From positions 1 through 43,026 of the forward strand of contig JAPOQE010000059.1 of the NCBI GenBank assembly GCA_026710875.1: a DNA stretch of 43,026 nt. Direction: 5' to 3'. The stretch comes from Gammaproteobacteria bacterium. GTDB lineage: Bacteria; Pseudomonadota; Gammaproteobacteria; UBA4575. Below are positions 9,182 through 17,767 of the stretch, one piece after another; position 1 is the stretch's first letter, and every line of letters starts with the position of its first letter. The notes below the pieces were generated by a model, which worked only from the letters and a program-made list of their open reading frames with translations, did not search any database and was not told where the DNA came from. The position numbers and the translations under genes are program-made.

Positions 9182-11653
9182 ATGATTGATCCCTACACAA
9201 TTGGTGAAGAAACTGGCCAAATCGACGTTGAGCTTAGCTATCGGATTATCGAATTATTTTCTGGAGGACTATATTCCAGTCCGAATAAAACCTTTGAAGA
9301 ATTAGTAACCAATTCGTATGACGCAGACGCATCGCAAGTTGGAGTGGGTATCCCGACAGATATTGTTAATGACGACTTTCTTTGGGTCTTGGACAATGGG
9401 TTCGGTATGGATAGCGCCGGACTGAGCAACCTATGGAAAATTGGCGAATCGACTAAACGTACGAATCAAAACAAGGCAAAAAGAATGCAGATTGGTCGGT
9501 TTGGAATTGGCAAATTGGCTACATTCATACTAGCTAACAGGCTAACTCATATTTCCAAAAAGAACGGGGAATACCGAACTGTAACCATGGACTTCTCTAA
9601 GCTCAATACGAAATCAAATAAAACGGAGATGGTTCAACTCAAGGAAAGGACTCTTACGGTTGAAGAAGCTAAACTGCTGGTTGAGCAGTACGTAAAAAAC
9701 AAAAGTGTGAATACTGCTCCTTTTAAGCTGTTTGGACAGGCTTCGGCAAAGAGCTGGACATTCAGCCTCATGTCGATGTTAAAACCTCGGGCTCACGAGA
9801 TAAAAGTAGGGAGACTTCGGTGGGTGTTAAGTACAGCTCTTCCGCTAAACCCGCAATTTCGACTCTATCTTAATGGTACGAAAATTGAGTCATCAAAAGT
9901 TGCAGCTGCAGTAGAAAAGAGATGGATTATCGGCAAAAACGACAAGGTTGCTGAACAAAACTCGAACTATGAAGTGTGGGGGAAAGATGGTAAGACTGGT
10001 GTCTCACTTCCAAATCTTCCTAAGGTTCACGGTGAGATAGCTCTATACAAGGAATCTTTAGCAACTGGAAAATCGGAAAACTTGTCGAGAAGTCACGGTA
10101 TTTTTCTGATGGTCCGGAATAGGCTAATCAACCTAGACGAACCCCTCCTACCGGGTATGGGTCCGTTTGCACATGGAGCTTTTAACAAGACGAGAATGGT
10201 TGTACATGCAGATGAATTGGATGACTTGATTACATCGACGAGGGAGTCGATCAAAGAAGCTCCCGCTTATACTGATTTAAAGCAGTATCTCACTCGAAAG
10301 TTCAGTGAACTTCATAAATATTGGCTTGAAAAAAATACTAAGGAAGAGAGGTCGCATGACGTTTCCTATAAGCTATCTAGGGCGAGCTACTCACTAACGC
10401 GCGCCCCTCTTTTCCATAGCGCACAGCAACTCATTGAAGGTCGTGTAGGGAATTCCGTGCTGATAACAGTACCGGAGCTTGATGACCAAGCTAAAGTAAA
10501 CAACTTTATCTCTGCTTTAAAAAAAGACCTAGAAAGTGAGGAGGGTATTATTCACTCTTATGAGGATGAATACATTAGTCCCTCACTTCCAGTATGTAAG
10601 TTGGAGTTACTAAGCCGGACTGTGTACCTAAACATGCTGCATCCTTTTGTTATTTTTAACCTTGATTCTGCAAATGACATATCGAACATCCGATTATTAG
10701 TCACTGCTGAAATATTAAATGAGGCCCAAATGATCGAGGCAGGCATAGATGATGAAAAAAGACGATCACTGATTCATAAAAGAGACCAGACGTTGCGCGA
10801 GATTGCTTCGAGCGACAAAAATAACCCTGCAACTGTCGCTCAGATGATCGCAGATTCACAACAAGATGCAGATAAACTTGAGGAGGCGGTGGTGGCTGCC
10901 TTTACTTGTTTAGGTTTTGATGCCGTACCTGTTGGTGGTAAAGGAAAGCCAGATGGAGTTGCGCATGCACATCTTGGGAGTTCGGATGGAATAGATTCCC
11001 CCTATACCGTCACTCTTGATGCAAAAAGCACCAAACATGCTAAAGCATCATCGGGAAACATATCGATTTCAAATATTGACAACCATCGACGAGCCAACGG
11101 AGCGCAACACGCAGTTATAGTCGCACCCAACTATGAAGGAAAAGATAATGAGACCTCAAAAATAAACATTGAAGCAAATAAATTTTCAGACCACATCACA
11201 CTGTTAACTACGTCAGATTTGATCACTCTAGTAACTATTAGCGGACCTAAGCAAATCAGTCTGGCGAAATTGAAAGAACTTTTTGAGACCTGTGCTACTC
11301 CTAATGAATCGGCAACATGGATCGCTACAGTTGAGGCGTTGAAAGTGACACAGGCCCCTTATATTGAAATCTTGGAAACGGCATATGAAATGCAAAAAGA
11401 AGATATAGAAAGGCCTACTATCAGTTCAATACGCTATTCGAACAGTTCTCTTAAGAAATATGCAGAAAAGGATATTAGAAACTGGGTTGAGATACTAGAA
11501 AGGCAACTCCCATCCTTCATCTCTCTTGACGGAGGTGTCATTTCTCTTAATACGAGTCCAGACAAAATTAAGAAAGAACTACAGCGAATTAACTCAGACC
11601 TTCCACTTGAATATAGGGCAATGCATAAAGACGCATTTGGAACTAATGAATGA
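9182..11653 (+). CDS. GHKL (Hsp90-like) ATPase fused to a PD-(D/E)XK nuclease domain
   Basis: 823 residues. The N-terminal ~250 residues hold a full GHKL ATP-binding site: N-box FEELVTNSYDADA (~38-50), DNGFGMD, and GRFGIGKLATF. A central region (~250-550) is unassigned. Near residues 565-650 lies a restriction-type fold: AVVAAFTCLGFDAVP, then GKPDG with Asp591 and TLDAKS with Asp613 and Lys615, a D-x(n)-DxK pattern. The C-terminal 170 residues are helical. I infer an ATP-gated nuclease of MORC/MutL-like logic. It overlaps by 8 bp a gene that starts like a DNA methyltransferase (11,646), suggesting a restriction-modification type pair. The assignment rests on motifs only. Confidence 0.75.
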   Translation: MIDPYTIGEETGQIDVELSYRIIELFSGGLYSSPNKTFEELVTNSYDADASQVGVGIPTDIVNDDFLWVLDNGFGMDSAGLSNLWKIGESTKRTNQNKAKRMQIGRFGIGKLATFILANRLTHISKKNGEYRTVTMDFSKLNTKSNKTEMVQLKERTLTVEEAKLLVEQYVKNKSVNTAPFKLFGQASAKSWTFSLMSMLKPRAHEIKVGRLRWVLSTALPLNPQFRLYLNGTKIESSKVAAAVEKRWIIGKNDKVAEQNSNYEVWGKDGKTGVSLPNLPKVHGEIALYKESLATGKSENLSRSHGIFLMVRNRLINLDEPLLPGMGPFAHGAFNKTRMVVHADELDDLITSTRESIKEAPAYTDLKQYLTRKFSELHKYWLEKNTKEERSHDVSYKLSRASYSLTRAPLFHSAQQLIEGRVGNSVLITVPELDDQAKVNNFISALKKDLESEEGIIHSYEDEYISPSLPVCKLELLSRTVYLNMLHPFVIFNLDSANDISNIRLLVTAEILNEAQMIEAGIDDEKRRSLIHKRDQTLREIASSDKNNPATVAQMIADSQQDADKLEEAVVAAFTCLGFDAVPVGGKGKPDGVAHAHLGSSDGIDSPYTVTLDAKSTKHAKASSGNISISNIDNHRRANGAQHAVIVAPNYEGKDNETSKINIEANKFSDHITLLTTSDLITLVTISGPKQISLAKLKELFETCATPNESATWIATVEALKVTQAPYIEILETAYEMQKEDIERPTISSIRYSNSSLKKYAEKDIRNWVEILERQLPSFISLDGGVISLNTSPDKIKKELQRINSDLPLEYRAMHKDAFGTNE

Positions 11654-11756
11654 TAAAAAAACAAATAGCAATAAGACGACTGCAGTAGATGCTGAAGCTG
11701 GAAGCCAGCTTCTCACAGATGCATCGGTCGACGTAATTATAGCGACACCTTATTGA
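11646..11756 (+). pseudogene. DNA methyltransferase N-terminal stub, cut in motif IV
   Basis: The ATG at 11,646 lies inside the end of the GHKL-nuclease gene (ATGAATGA overlap). The 36 residues end LLTDASVDVIIATPY and stop. 'D-SVDVII-(S/T)PPY' is catalytic motif IV of beta-class DNA amino-methyltransferases, so the gene is interrupted exactly after the catalytic Tyr, with one of the usual two prolines apparently missing or altered. The following sequence is an IS3 relic. The rest of the methyltransferase is not in the window. The overlap indicates that it was the partner of the upstream nuclease. Confidence 0.6.
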
Positions 11757-12060
11757 GGATTAAGAACCTCGAAAGGGAGCGGTGACATATGCCGCAAGAT
11801 GGGGATATCGGAAGCTACTTTTTGCCGCTGGAAGAAGGACTACGGGGAGCTTGAACCTGCATGGGTTCTTGTCACTGGAAGAAGCAAAGGAGAAGACCGA
11901 AGCTTGGAGGCAGTATCATGAGAGCCGACCTCACAGGGCTCTCAACAACCTGTCGCCCAATGAGTACGCGGTATTGAAAGCCGCATGACCCGCCAGATTC
12001 GCATTCGAGGTGGTATCAGGAAGGGGTGACCTCCAATTATGGGAGTTTTACACCTAAATC
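11757..12060 (+). mobile_element. IS3-family deletion relic
   Basis: The frame GACATATGCCGCAAG... gives DICRKMGISEATFCRWKKDY, the helix-turn-helix of an IS3 orfA. About 15 bp later the frame HGFLSLEEAKEKTEAWRQY and RPHRALNNLSPNEYA is the very end of the IS3 orfB integrase. Nearly all of both genes between these points is deleted. The right flank to about 12,060 holds no gene. It interrupts the methyltransferase on its left and abuts a DUF1524 fragment on its right. Confidence 0.75.
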
Positions 12061-12075
12061 TGGATCAAGTTTAGA

Positions 12076-12464
12076 GGGCAGGACAATCATAAAGAGCGAG
12101 TTCCGGTTGAAGAATACATGATCGAGCACATACTTCCGCACAATAAGAATTTATCAGCTAGATGGAATAGGGAACTTGAGGAACTCGAACCTAAGTACCA
12201 GCACGTGCAGGAAATCTGGTTGCACACTTTAGAAATCTTACGCTTACTGGATACAATGCTGAATACAGTGAACACCCATTTATAGAGAAGCGCGATATGC
12301 AAGGAGGGCTTCGTGAGAGCCCTCTGAAAATGAACGAAGGCCTGGGTGCCTGTGAAGTTTGGAATGAGACTGCTATTCAGGCACGTGCAGATAAGCTTGC
12401 GTTGAACACCAATAAAGTGTGGCCTATACCTCAACTGGAATTTGAAGAATTTGAGGCATGCTAG
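12076..12464 (+). pseudogene. DUF262/DUF1524 (GmrSD-like) C-terminal fragment, frameshifted
   Basis: The first frame reads KERVPVEEYMIEHILPHNKN, the DUF1524 HNH-like 'IEHI-P' motif, and continues to WLHTL. There a one-base loss near 12,230 moves the reading to another frame: NLTLTGYNAEYSEHPFIEKR, ending at TAG 12,462. 'H-LGN-TLT-YN' followed by 'F--K' is the standard DUF1524 continuation, so the frameshift is clear. The large N-terminal DUF262 ParB-like domain is missing. Intact relatives are type IV-like restriction enzymes cutting modified DNA. It abuts the IS3 relic upstream and overlaps the glycosylase downstream. Confidence 0.7.
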
Positions 12465-13095
12465 AAAATTGAATAGTACTATCGAACCAATTGAAATCCA
12501 TTCAGCATTTCTAAAGATTTCAGCCAATGTGTCAACTGCACTAGTGGAGGCTCTTTGTAGTGTGGGGCCAATCTCTTTTCCAGAGCGTAAAGACAAAGAC
12601 TTGGGACGTTTTCTCGCCCGGGTTGTGATAGGCCAACAACTTTCAACCAAAGCTGCACAAAGTATTTGGTCCAAAGCCGAGGCTGCAGCGCTATTGGCGG
12701 GGGTTAGTATTACAGAATATTTTAGCGCTACTGATGCTGAGTTGCTCCGGCAATGTGGTGTTTCCAGGAATAAGATTAAGGCACTGCGTTCCTTGCATGG
12801 GGCTGAGCGCAAGGGAGTCTTATGTGCGGAAACCTTACTTCAACTCGATCATGACATGAGGTCAGAACAACTCACTGCCATTTGGGGAATCGGTCGATGG
12901 ACATGCGATATGGTGTCTATTTTTTACTGCCATTGCCCGGATATATGGCCGGAGACTGACCTAGCGGTTCAGAAAACTTTTGCCAATTTGGTCGGACGGC
13001 GATGCGTAAGTGAAGTTGCAATGCAATTTACACCGTTTAGGTCTTTTCTCGCACTGGCTATGTGGCGATTTGTTGACAGGCTGCAGAAGAAATAA
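12442..13095 (+). CDS. HhH-GPD DNA glycosylase, AlkA-like
   Basis: 217 residues with the helix-hairpin-helix of base-excision glycosylases, LTAIWGIGRWTCDMVSIFY, followed by ETDLAVQKTF, where Asp173 is the expected catalytic aspartate. The earlier 'ARVVIGQQLSTKAAQSIW' helix matches the AlkA/3-methyladenine glycosylase II family ('I-gQQiS-kaA--I'). It would remove damaged or modified bases. The start is uncertain: a TTG at 12,442 overlaps the end of the DUF1524 fragment, and no in-frame ATG precedes the conserved region. Lying directly after a modification-dependent nuclease relic, it may have belonged to that locus or be an independent passenger. Confidence 0.75.
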   Translation: MKNLRHARKLNSTIEPIEIHSAFLKISANVSTALVEALCSVGPISFPERKDKDLGRFLARVVIGQQLSTKAAQSIWSKAEAAALLAGVSITEYFSATDAELLRQCGVSRNKIKALRSLHGAERKGVLCAETLLQLDHDMRSEQLTAIWGIGRWTCDMVSIFYCHCPDIWPETDLAVQKTFANLVGRRCVSEVAMQFTPFRSFLALAMWRFVDRLQKK

Positions 13096-13320
13096 CCGAC
13101 TATATATCCAGTGGAAGCTTGACAGCTTGTCTTTTGTTTGAATTTTGCCATGGCCACGTATTCTTGGGTAAGTTCCTCTAGAAAGGGAAATTTCCGTATC
13201 TAGCATAATCCCCCGCTGATCAATAAAGAGGATACAGCGTTAATACCTATTCCGTTGAAGCGATTGAAAAAGTAGAGACTTTGATACATATGCAATGACC
13301 TAAAAAACTGCTTCTGATAT

Positions 13321-13854
13321 CTATATGTGTTGGTCTGTCCCTGGCCAATATTCAAAAACCTCCTGGTTCTCGTTTATCCTCTTTATTGCCAATTCAGAAA
13401 GTTCCTTATGCAATTTCTTAAGAGCATCCATACCTTTTCGCCCACCAAAGTTGAATACGACTTTTGCCTTTCCGCCACTTGGTGGACGCATCCAGTATTT
13501 GCGATCCCCATGGCAGAAATTTTTGTCGAGATATTCCAGAAACTCAGTTGAGTTACTCCAACCATGGTTCACGATGATCCTATCAACCCTCACTTTATCT
13601 TCTGGTGCAAGATGCTTATAGGCTGCACTCGAATCATGCTTGGATTTGGGTTGATTGTTGCCTACCTTCGCCAAAACTTTGAATATCAGTTCAAATGCAT
13701 AGCCGGCACAGACGGCTGAGACGTTCAACTCGTTCCCACGTGGATAACCTGTTAGCTTGTGCGGAAATTCTTTCGAATTCTTAACGTTGTGCAGGTATAG
13801 CATTTCTGCTATTTCCATCCATATCTGTGCATCTCCCCAGTCCAGTTTCAGCAT
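13321..13854 (-). CDS. Unknown protein, helical
   Basis: About 177 residues from the ATG at 13,854, which has a GGAG site 8 nt upstream; an extended start at 13,923 lacks one. The N-terminal half (AQIWMEIAEMLYLHNVKNS, then NELNVSAVCAGYAFELIFKV) looks helical, resembling HEPN-like or nucleotidyl-transferase-partner proteins. The second half contains the Arg/Lys-rich KYWMRPPSGGKAKVVFNFGG. I do not recognise the family, and no HEPN R-x4-6-H motif is evident. It is convergent with the glycosylase and divergent from the XRE relic. It is probably a real small accessory protein. Confidence 0.55.
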   Translation of the reverse strand: MLKLDWGDAQIWMEIAEMLYLHNVKNSKEFPHKLTGYPRGNELNVSAVCAGYAFELIFKVLAKVGNNQPKSKHDSSAAYKHLAPEDKVRVDRIIVNHGWSNSTEFLEYLDKNFCHGDRKYWMRPPSGGKAKVVFNFGGRKGMDALKKLHKELSELAIKRINENQEVFEYWPGTDQHI

Positions 13855-14230
13855 TGTATGTCTCCATTTTGGTAGATGATGCGGGTCGGTAACTAATGTT
13901 AAGCCAATTGAGACAATAGACAAATCCTTACGAATTTTATGTTTTCTGTCCCTTTCGATGTGCCTGCATACTGTGGGGGTTATCCTGCCTCTTTGAACGA
14001 TACTGTCAGTTTGCGAAGTCGATGAGAGTGGAGTGACTACAGTACGTTACAACTTGATCAGGGTAGTGATGTATTGCTGAGAACCAAAGCAGATATGGTG
14101 TTGCAAAAAAAATATTTCCGTGCTGGACTGCACTATGAACGTAATCTCACCCAAACTGACTATTGTATTGAATCACCTAAAGAACTTTCTGTTCTTGGCA
14201 AGCTTTAGTTTATGATAGATGGATAAGTAT
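13855..14230. other. Gene-free stretch
   Basis: No supportable coding frame. It should hold the divergent promoters for the 177-aa protein (minus) and for the XRE/BsaWI unit (plus). The region 14,150-14,180 contains GACT/AGTC-like half sites that could be controller-protein boxes, but I cannot support them. Confidence 0.3.
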
Positions 14231-14441
14231 TATGAGAAATCAGGAAAGAAAGGTCTTGCACACATTAAGATCAATACAGGGTAGTAAAGGATTGTCCCAG
14301 GTTTTGCATGTTCTACTTTGAAACCTGGGTAAGAAAGTACATTGGGAGGAGGTTAAACGTGGTGAGCAGGATATTAATCTTGTCAACATGTATAGAATTG
14401 CCGATGCTTTGCAGGTTTTATCTCGGGGGTTTTTCGGATGA
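14231..14441 (+). pseudogene. XRE-type controller protein relic
   Basis: An ATG at 14,231 opens LHTLRSIQGSKGLSQ, the first helices of an XRE/Cro HTH domain, and stops soon after. Further on, a different frame reads WEEVKRGEQDINLVNMYRIA followed by DALQV, the 'ERGEqniNL-nmyrIAdALqV' second half. Thus one HTH protein has been frameshifted. Its terminal TGA overlaps the start of the restriction gene (ATGA), the usual arrangement of a type II restriction controller (C) protein and its endonuclease. I infer a lost C protein. Confidence 0.6.
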
Positions 14442-15565
14442 AAAAGATGAATAATTATCTTAAGCAACTGCTAGATAACCTCCGTGCTTCACGAGAAAAA
14501 GCCGGGCTTTCACCAAAGGATGTAGAAGAACTACTGATTTTGGGGCCTGGCTGGGTTACACGCTTTGAAAAAGGAGAAATAACCCCGAGTATCGATGTAC
14601 TCCTTGCGATACTTTATGAAACTGGCTCAACATTAAGTGACCTAATAGAAAATCTCCCGGATCTCTCGGGTGCGGTAGGAGTAGAACGGTCAATTTATGC
14701 AGAGCAGATTGGCAGAGATATCACAATACATTTTCGGTACGCAAGTTTCGATGCTACCTATACCCTGGAAAATGCCACAGTCGATGAGTTTGGAGTAGTC
14801 ATAAAAACGCTGTGTGATGGTCTTGCTCAATTGGCACACGCTGATGCTGAGTCGAGTGACGCAGTCAAAGCCGACTCGGTCGCACAAGCCTTCCTCAAGG
14901 CGGTAGAGATATGGCCCGATGCAAATCCATCTGACTTGTGGTGGTTTGTCATCTATCGAGCATACTGTGACCAGTTCAACCACCCTGCACAGTTTGCTCG
15001 TCTCGACTTTGCACAGAGTTGGAAGCGAACTAGCGGCTGGGCATTAGAAAAGGTACTGGTGCAGCATTATGGCTCTTTTCTTGCCCAACATGGTGTGAAG
15101 CTTTTTATAGCAGACGAATCTACCAAAAAAGCTCTGGTGGAGAAGCTCGATGTAGGAGACCGTCTAGAAGCCGATAAAATTGATGTAGTCTTGACAGGAG
15201 GACAGGATGAGCAATTCTTTGGAGTTGTTCACGTCAAAGCTAGTTTTGCAGAACGCCGTACTGATGACGTTCCGATGAGTAGGGCACTAATACAGGCTGG
15301 ATACACATCGCCTCTTTGGACAATGGATTGCAAAAGTACACCTGCAAAACGGCCCAGGAACCGTGGCGAACTCGGCACATCGCAAGGTAAGAGAAGTGCG
15401 AAACGCAAAGACATAGAAGACGAGGGATATTTCACGGGGTGCTTTTCTTATAATCGAAATACTCAGCCAAGTGAAGCAGAACTAGCACCTGAATGCCAAG
15501 TTTATGTATGCGACTTCAACAACCCGGATGATGCATTTTCCCGGTTCATCCTTGAGCAGTGGTGA
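14438..15565 (+). CDS. Type II restriction endonuclease, BsaWI-like, with N-terminal XRE domain
   Basis: 375 residues. Residues ~1-70 are an XRE-type helix-turn-helix (ASREKAGLSPKDVEELL, RFEKGEITPSIDVLLAI). The C-terminal half matches the BsaWI family of CCGG-cutting enzymes: KIDVVLTGG (Asp249), VVHVKASFAERRTDDVPMS (Lys267, Glu272), then TMDCKS and FSYNRNTQPSEAE. The pattern D-x17-K-x4-E with ERRTDDVP is distinctive. BsaWI itself cuts W^CCGGW, so a CCGG-core target is likely here, but this is inferred. It overlaps the broken controller by 4 bp and its end overlaps the convergent methyltransferase by 20 bp. It appears intact. Confidence 0.8.
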   Translation: MKKMNNYLKQLLDNLRASREKAGLSPKDVEELLILGPGWVTRFEKGEITPSIDVLLAILYETGSTLSDLIENLPDLSGAVGVERSIYAEQIGRDITIHFRYASFDATYTLENATVDEFGVVIKTLCDGLAQLAHADAESSDAVKADSVAQAFLKAVEIWPDANPSDLWWFVIYRAYCDQFNHPAQFARLDFAQSWKRTSGWALEKVLVQHYGSFLAQHGVKLFIADESTKKALVEKLDVGDRLEADKIDVVLTGGQDEQFFGVVHVKASFAERRTDDVPMSRALIQAGYTSPLWTMDCKSTPAKRPRNRGELGTSQGKRSAKRKDIEDEGYFTGCFSYNRNTQPSEAELAPECQVYVCDFNNPDDAFSRFILEQW

Positions 15566-16460
15566 GAGCACCAGCCTGTCTGAGTAATGGCACATCGTTT
15601 GTCTGGATATCTTGAAGACGCTGATTAGAAGCTGCAACCTGATCAGGGTCAATTTCAAAGCCGATAAATGAGCAATTTAACTTCAGAGCAGCTAAGCCAG
15701 TCGTACCGGAGCCTGAAAAAGGATCAAAAATCACAACATCCGGACCAGCTTTGCCATATGCGTCAATGCACCGACGAGGAAGCTCTTCAGGGAAACGGGA
15801 GTAGTGAGAAGGTCCGTCAATTTTCTCATTTGGGAATTCCCATATACTGCCAACTGGAGGCGACACACGGAAATGATGGCGTTCGTCACGTGTTAAGAGA
15901 AAAATAGGCTCATGCTGTCTATGTGGACGGCGACAACGGCCTTCGGGCATAGGGTTTTTCTTTCGCCAAATGACTTCACCTCTGTAGAGGTAACCGATTT
16001 CGCAAAGAGAGACTATGAGTCTGCTGGGCAGGGCCATCAAGTTGCCATACGTTAGCCAAGCAGTATGCTTGTCAATAAAAGATTTTCTTTTAGCTCTAGG
16101 TTTTATATATGCAGAGTTATTGTTTGCCAAACCGTTTTTGCTTGGGCCGAGAGAACTATATTTGTGATCATCGGTCTTCCAATTTACAGGCGTGTTATAG
16201 GCATCACCCATATTAATCCACATGAGCCCATGTTTTTTAAGTTTGGGCATACATGCTGTGAAGGTATCAGTCAGAAATTTTAAATAATCCCTAGGATCTT
16301 CCTCGGTGCCAGTTCCATTAGACATTCTTTGTCCCCAATAGGGAGGGCTGGTAACAAGCACATCAATACTTTCATCCTCCAATCTGGGAATTAGATCAGA
16401 GCAGTCCCCTTCAATTACTGTGTTTATTTCAAATGCCCCATTTTTCACACTTTCAGACAC
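15546..16460 (-). CDS. DNA (cytosine-N4 or adenine-N6) methyltransferase, beta class
   Basis: 304 residues. Motif IV SIDVLVTSPPYWGQR is near residues 31-44 and motif I FDPFSGSGTTGLAALKL near 245; the IV-before-I order is the beta class, and TSPPYW favours N4-cytosine. The intervening segment (~100-230) carries the presumed target recognition region. It protects the host from the convergent BsaWI-like enzyme, with which it overlaps by 20 bp tail to tail. The GTG start at 16,460 has an AGGGG site seven bases upstream. It appears intact. Confidence 0.85.
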   Translation of the reverse strand: MSESVKNGAFEINTVIEGDCSDLIPRLEDESIDVLVTSPPYWGQRMSNGTGTEEDPRDYLKFLTDTFTACMPKLKKHGLMWINMGDAYNTPVNWKTDDHKYSSLGPSKNGLANNNSAYIKPRAKRKSFIDKHTAWLTYGNLMALPSRLIVSLCEIGYLYRGEVIWRKKNPMPEGRCRRPHRQHEPIFLLTRDERHHFRVSPPVGSIWEFPNEKIDGPSHYSRFPEELPRRCIDAYGKAGPDVVIFDPFSGSGTTGLAALKLNCSFIGFEIDPDQVAASNQRLQDIQTNDVPLLRQAGALTTAQG

Positions 16461-16659
16461 AGATTACCCCTAAAGCTTACTAGGACTTTTGCAAATGCAT
16501 ATGGTCATCGTACCAGCCCTTCATTGGTTGTCAACAAAGTGTATCATCCACTAAAAATTCTATTTTATACAATTAAATAGGGCCTAACTTGTCGATGGTT
16601 TAGCTTCTATTTTTTCAACTTTTTAGAGCCCTTCTCTTGTTATTTTCCACCACACTAAG

Positions 16660-16833
16660 CATTGAAACAGCAACCTCATTCCCATCGCTCGCAAACATTA
16701 CCTTGATCTGTTCAAGTGCGGCTATGGCTTATTCAAGATGCTCCTTCAGGATACGCACAGGAACTCTTGTTCCGGCAAACACCGGAGTGCCTCCAAGAAT
16801 GTCTGGATTTCTGTTTATCGTCATTTCAGTCAT
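16660..16833 (-). pseudogene. DUF433 antitoxin, second copy, internal deletion and stop
   Basis: The ATG at 16,833 reads NRNPDILGGTPVFAGTRVP, near-identical to the first copy, but ends in TAA after HLE (16,729-16,731). Past the stop it resumes with AIAALEQIKVMFASDGNEV. Compared with the first copy, 18 codons between LE and AIA are missing in frame, and the codon bordering the deletion, Gln in the first copy, is TAA. No DUF5615 partner is present. The upstream flank is homologous to the first copy to about 16,912. Confidence 0.85.
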
Positions 16834-16849
16834 AAAATCTTCCTTTACT

Positions 16850-16859
16850 ACGAATTCGT
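16850..16859. promoter_or_regulatory. Second copy of ACGAATTCGT palindrome
   Basis: Same palindrome, at the same distance upstream of the broken DUF433 gene as in the first copy. Conservation between the two copies supports an operator, unless the copies are simply too young to have diverged. Confidence 0.35.
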
Positions 16860-17028
16860 TTCATGATTAACAAAGATATCATGCTTTCAATACTTCGCAC
16901 GCTTCTATTTCAGGCCTCAGGAAGGTCAGATCAATTGTGTCTCTGCAAGGTGACTGCTGCAACCCCTTGAGTTCAGTGGAGCCATACACTGTTACTCTTC
17001 TTTTATCCTCTCTGGCAAAGCGAATAGC

Positions 17029-17463
17029 TTGACATTTATAGAAGCGGACTTCGGTTACTGCCCACAGTACTTTCCGGGCCTGCTTGATAATTTCGGGATG
17101 ATGTGCCTTGGCCACTTCACCAGTACCTCAAAAATCGGGGATAAAATCCTGCGCATGAACTGGGGGCTGTGCAACTTCAAAGACTTAAAATATCACCTAC
17201 TTCTTGCCGATAATCCTTGCATCTTTACGGAGAACATCGGTCACCCTGACTTGATGATTATGCTTCCTGTAACCCCACGCCAAACATTCATTGCCACTAA
17301 TACTAACCGGGTTGCCAACATCATAAGTGAACAGCATCCTAAGAACCTGTTAATGCGTATCAATGAAAGTTCACTCAATCAGGCACGAAAACGAATATAT
17401 GCACGCGATACATCCCCACGTTGCTTTATTTTCAACCGTATAACCAAAAAGGACTCTGCATAG
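17029..17463 (+). pseudogene. DUF4238 protein, C-terminal fragment
   Basis: From about 17,145 the frame reads MNWGLCNFKDLKYHLLLADN and then LMIMLPVTPRQTFIATNT, RINESSLNQARKRIYARDT. This resembles the end of DUF4238 proteins ('W-----fi-SDNPv', 'i-lPLsP', 'vN------A--vya'). The first ~40 codons do not match and probably come from the sequence into which the fragment was joined, so the start is artificial. The function of the family is unknown. It lies right beside the duplicated DUF433 flank, suggesting a recombination junction near 16,912-17,140. Confidence 0.5.
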
Positions 17464-17767
17464 CGTTGAGATAAAGAGACTGGTAAAGACGTTGTTACCC
17501 TTTAAGCCACCAGTCACCTTGTCATGAAGGACAACTCTATTTTGATCAGCATTTCAGTTAACTAGACCCAATTCCTTGGGCTGAGTGGTTACAAGCTGTG
17601 GAATGCCAACAGTGACATACAAAGGCATGAAAAAAATTGTACCGATGGATATCAAGCAACTGCAGTGTTTTGGTTATTACTTCAAAATGATTCAAAAAAA
17701 ATACTCTTTTATATCGGTTAAATTTGCATATCCCAAAATAATGATGAAGGAATTAGCCTTACTCTGG
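17464..17767. other. Gene-free stretch
   Basis: No supportable gene; the 68-codon frame at 17,585-17,791 runs into the end of the STAND gene and has no recognisable family. Probably decayed sequence downstream of two converging units. Confidence 0.3.

Noticed and set aside
12087-12812. 241-codon minus-strand frame
   Set aside because: Antisense to the DUF1524 fragment and glycosylase, Cys/Ser/Leu-rich shadow composition.
16879-17115. 78-codon minus-strand frame (MAKAHHPEIIKQARK...)
   Set aside because: No recognised family; spans the probable junction between duplicated DUF433 flank and DUF4238 fragment, so likely accidental.
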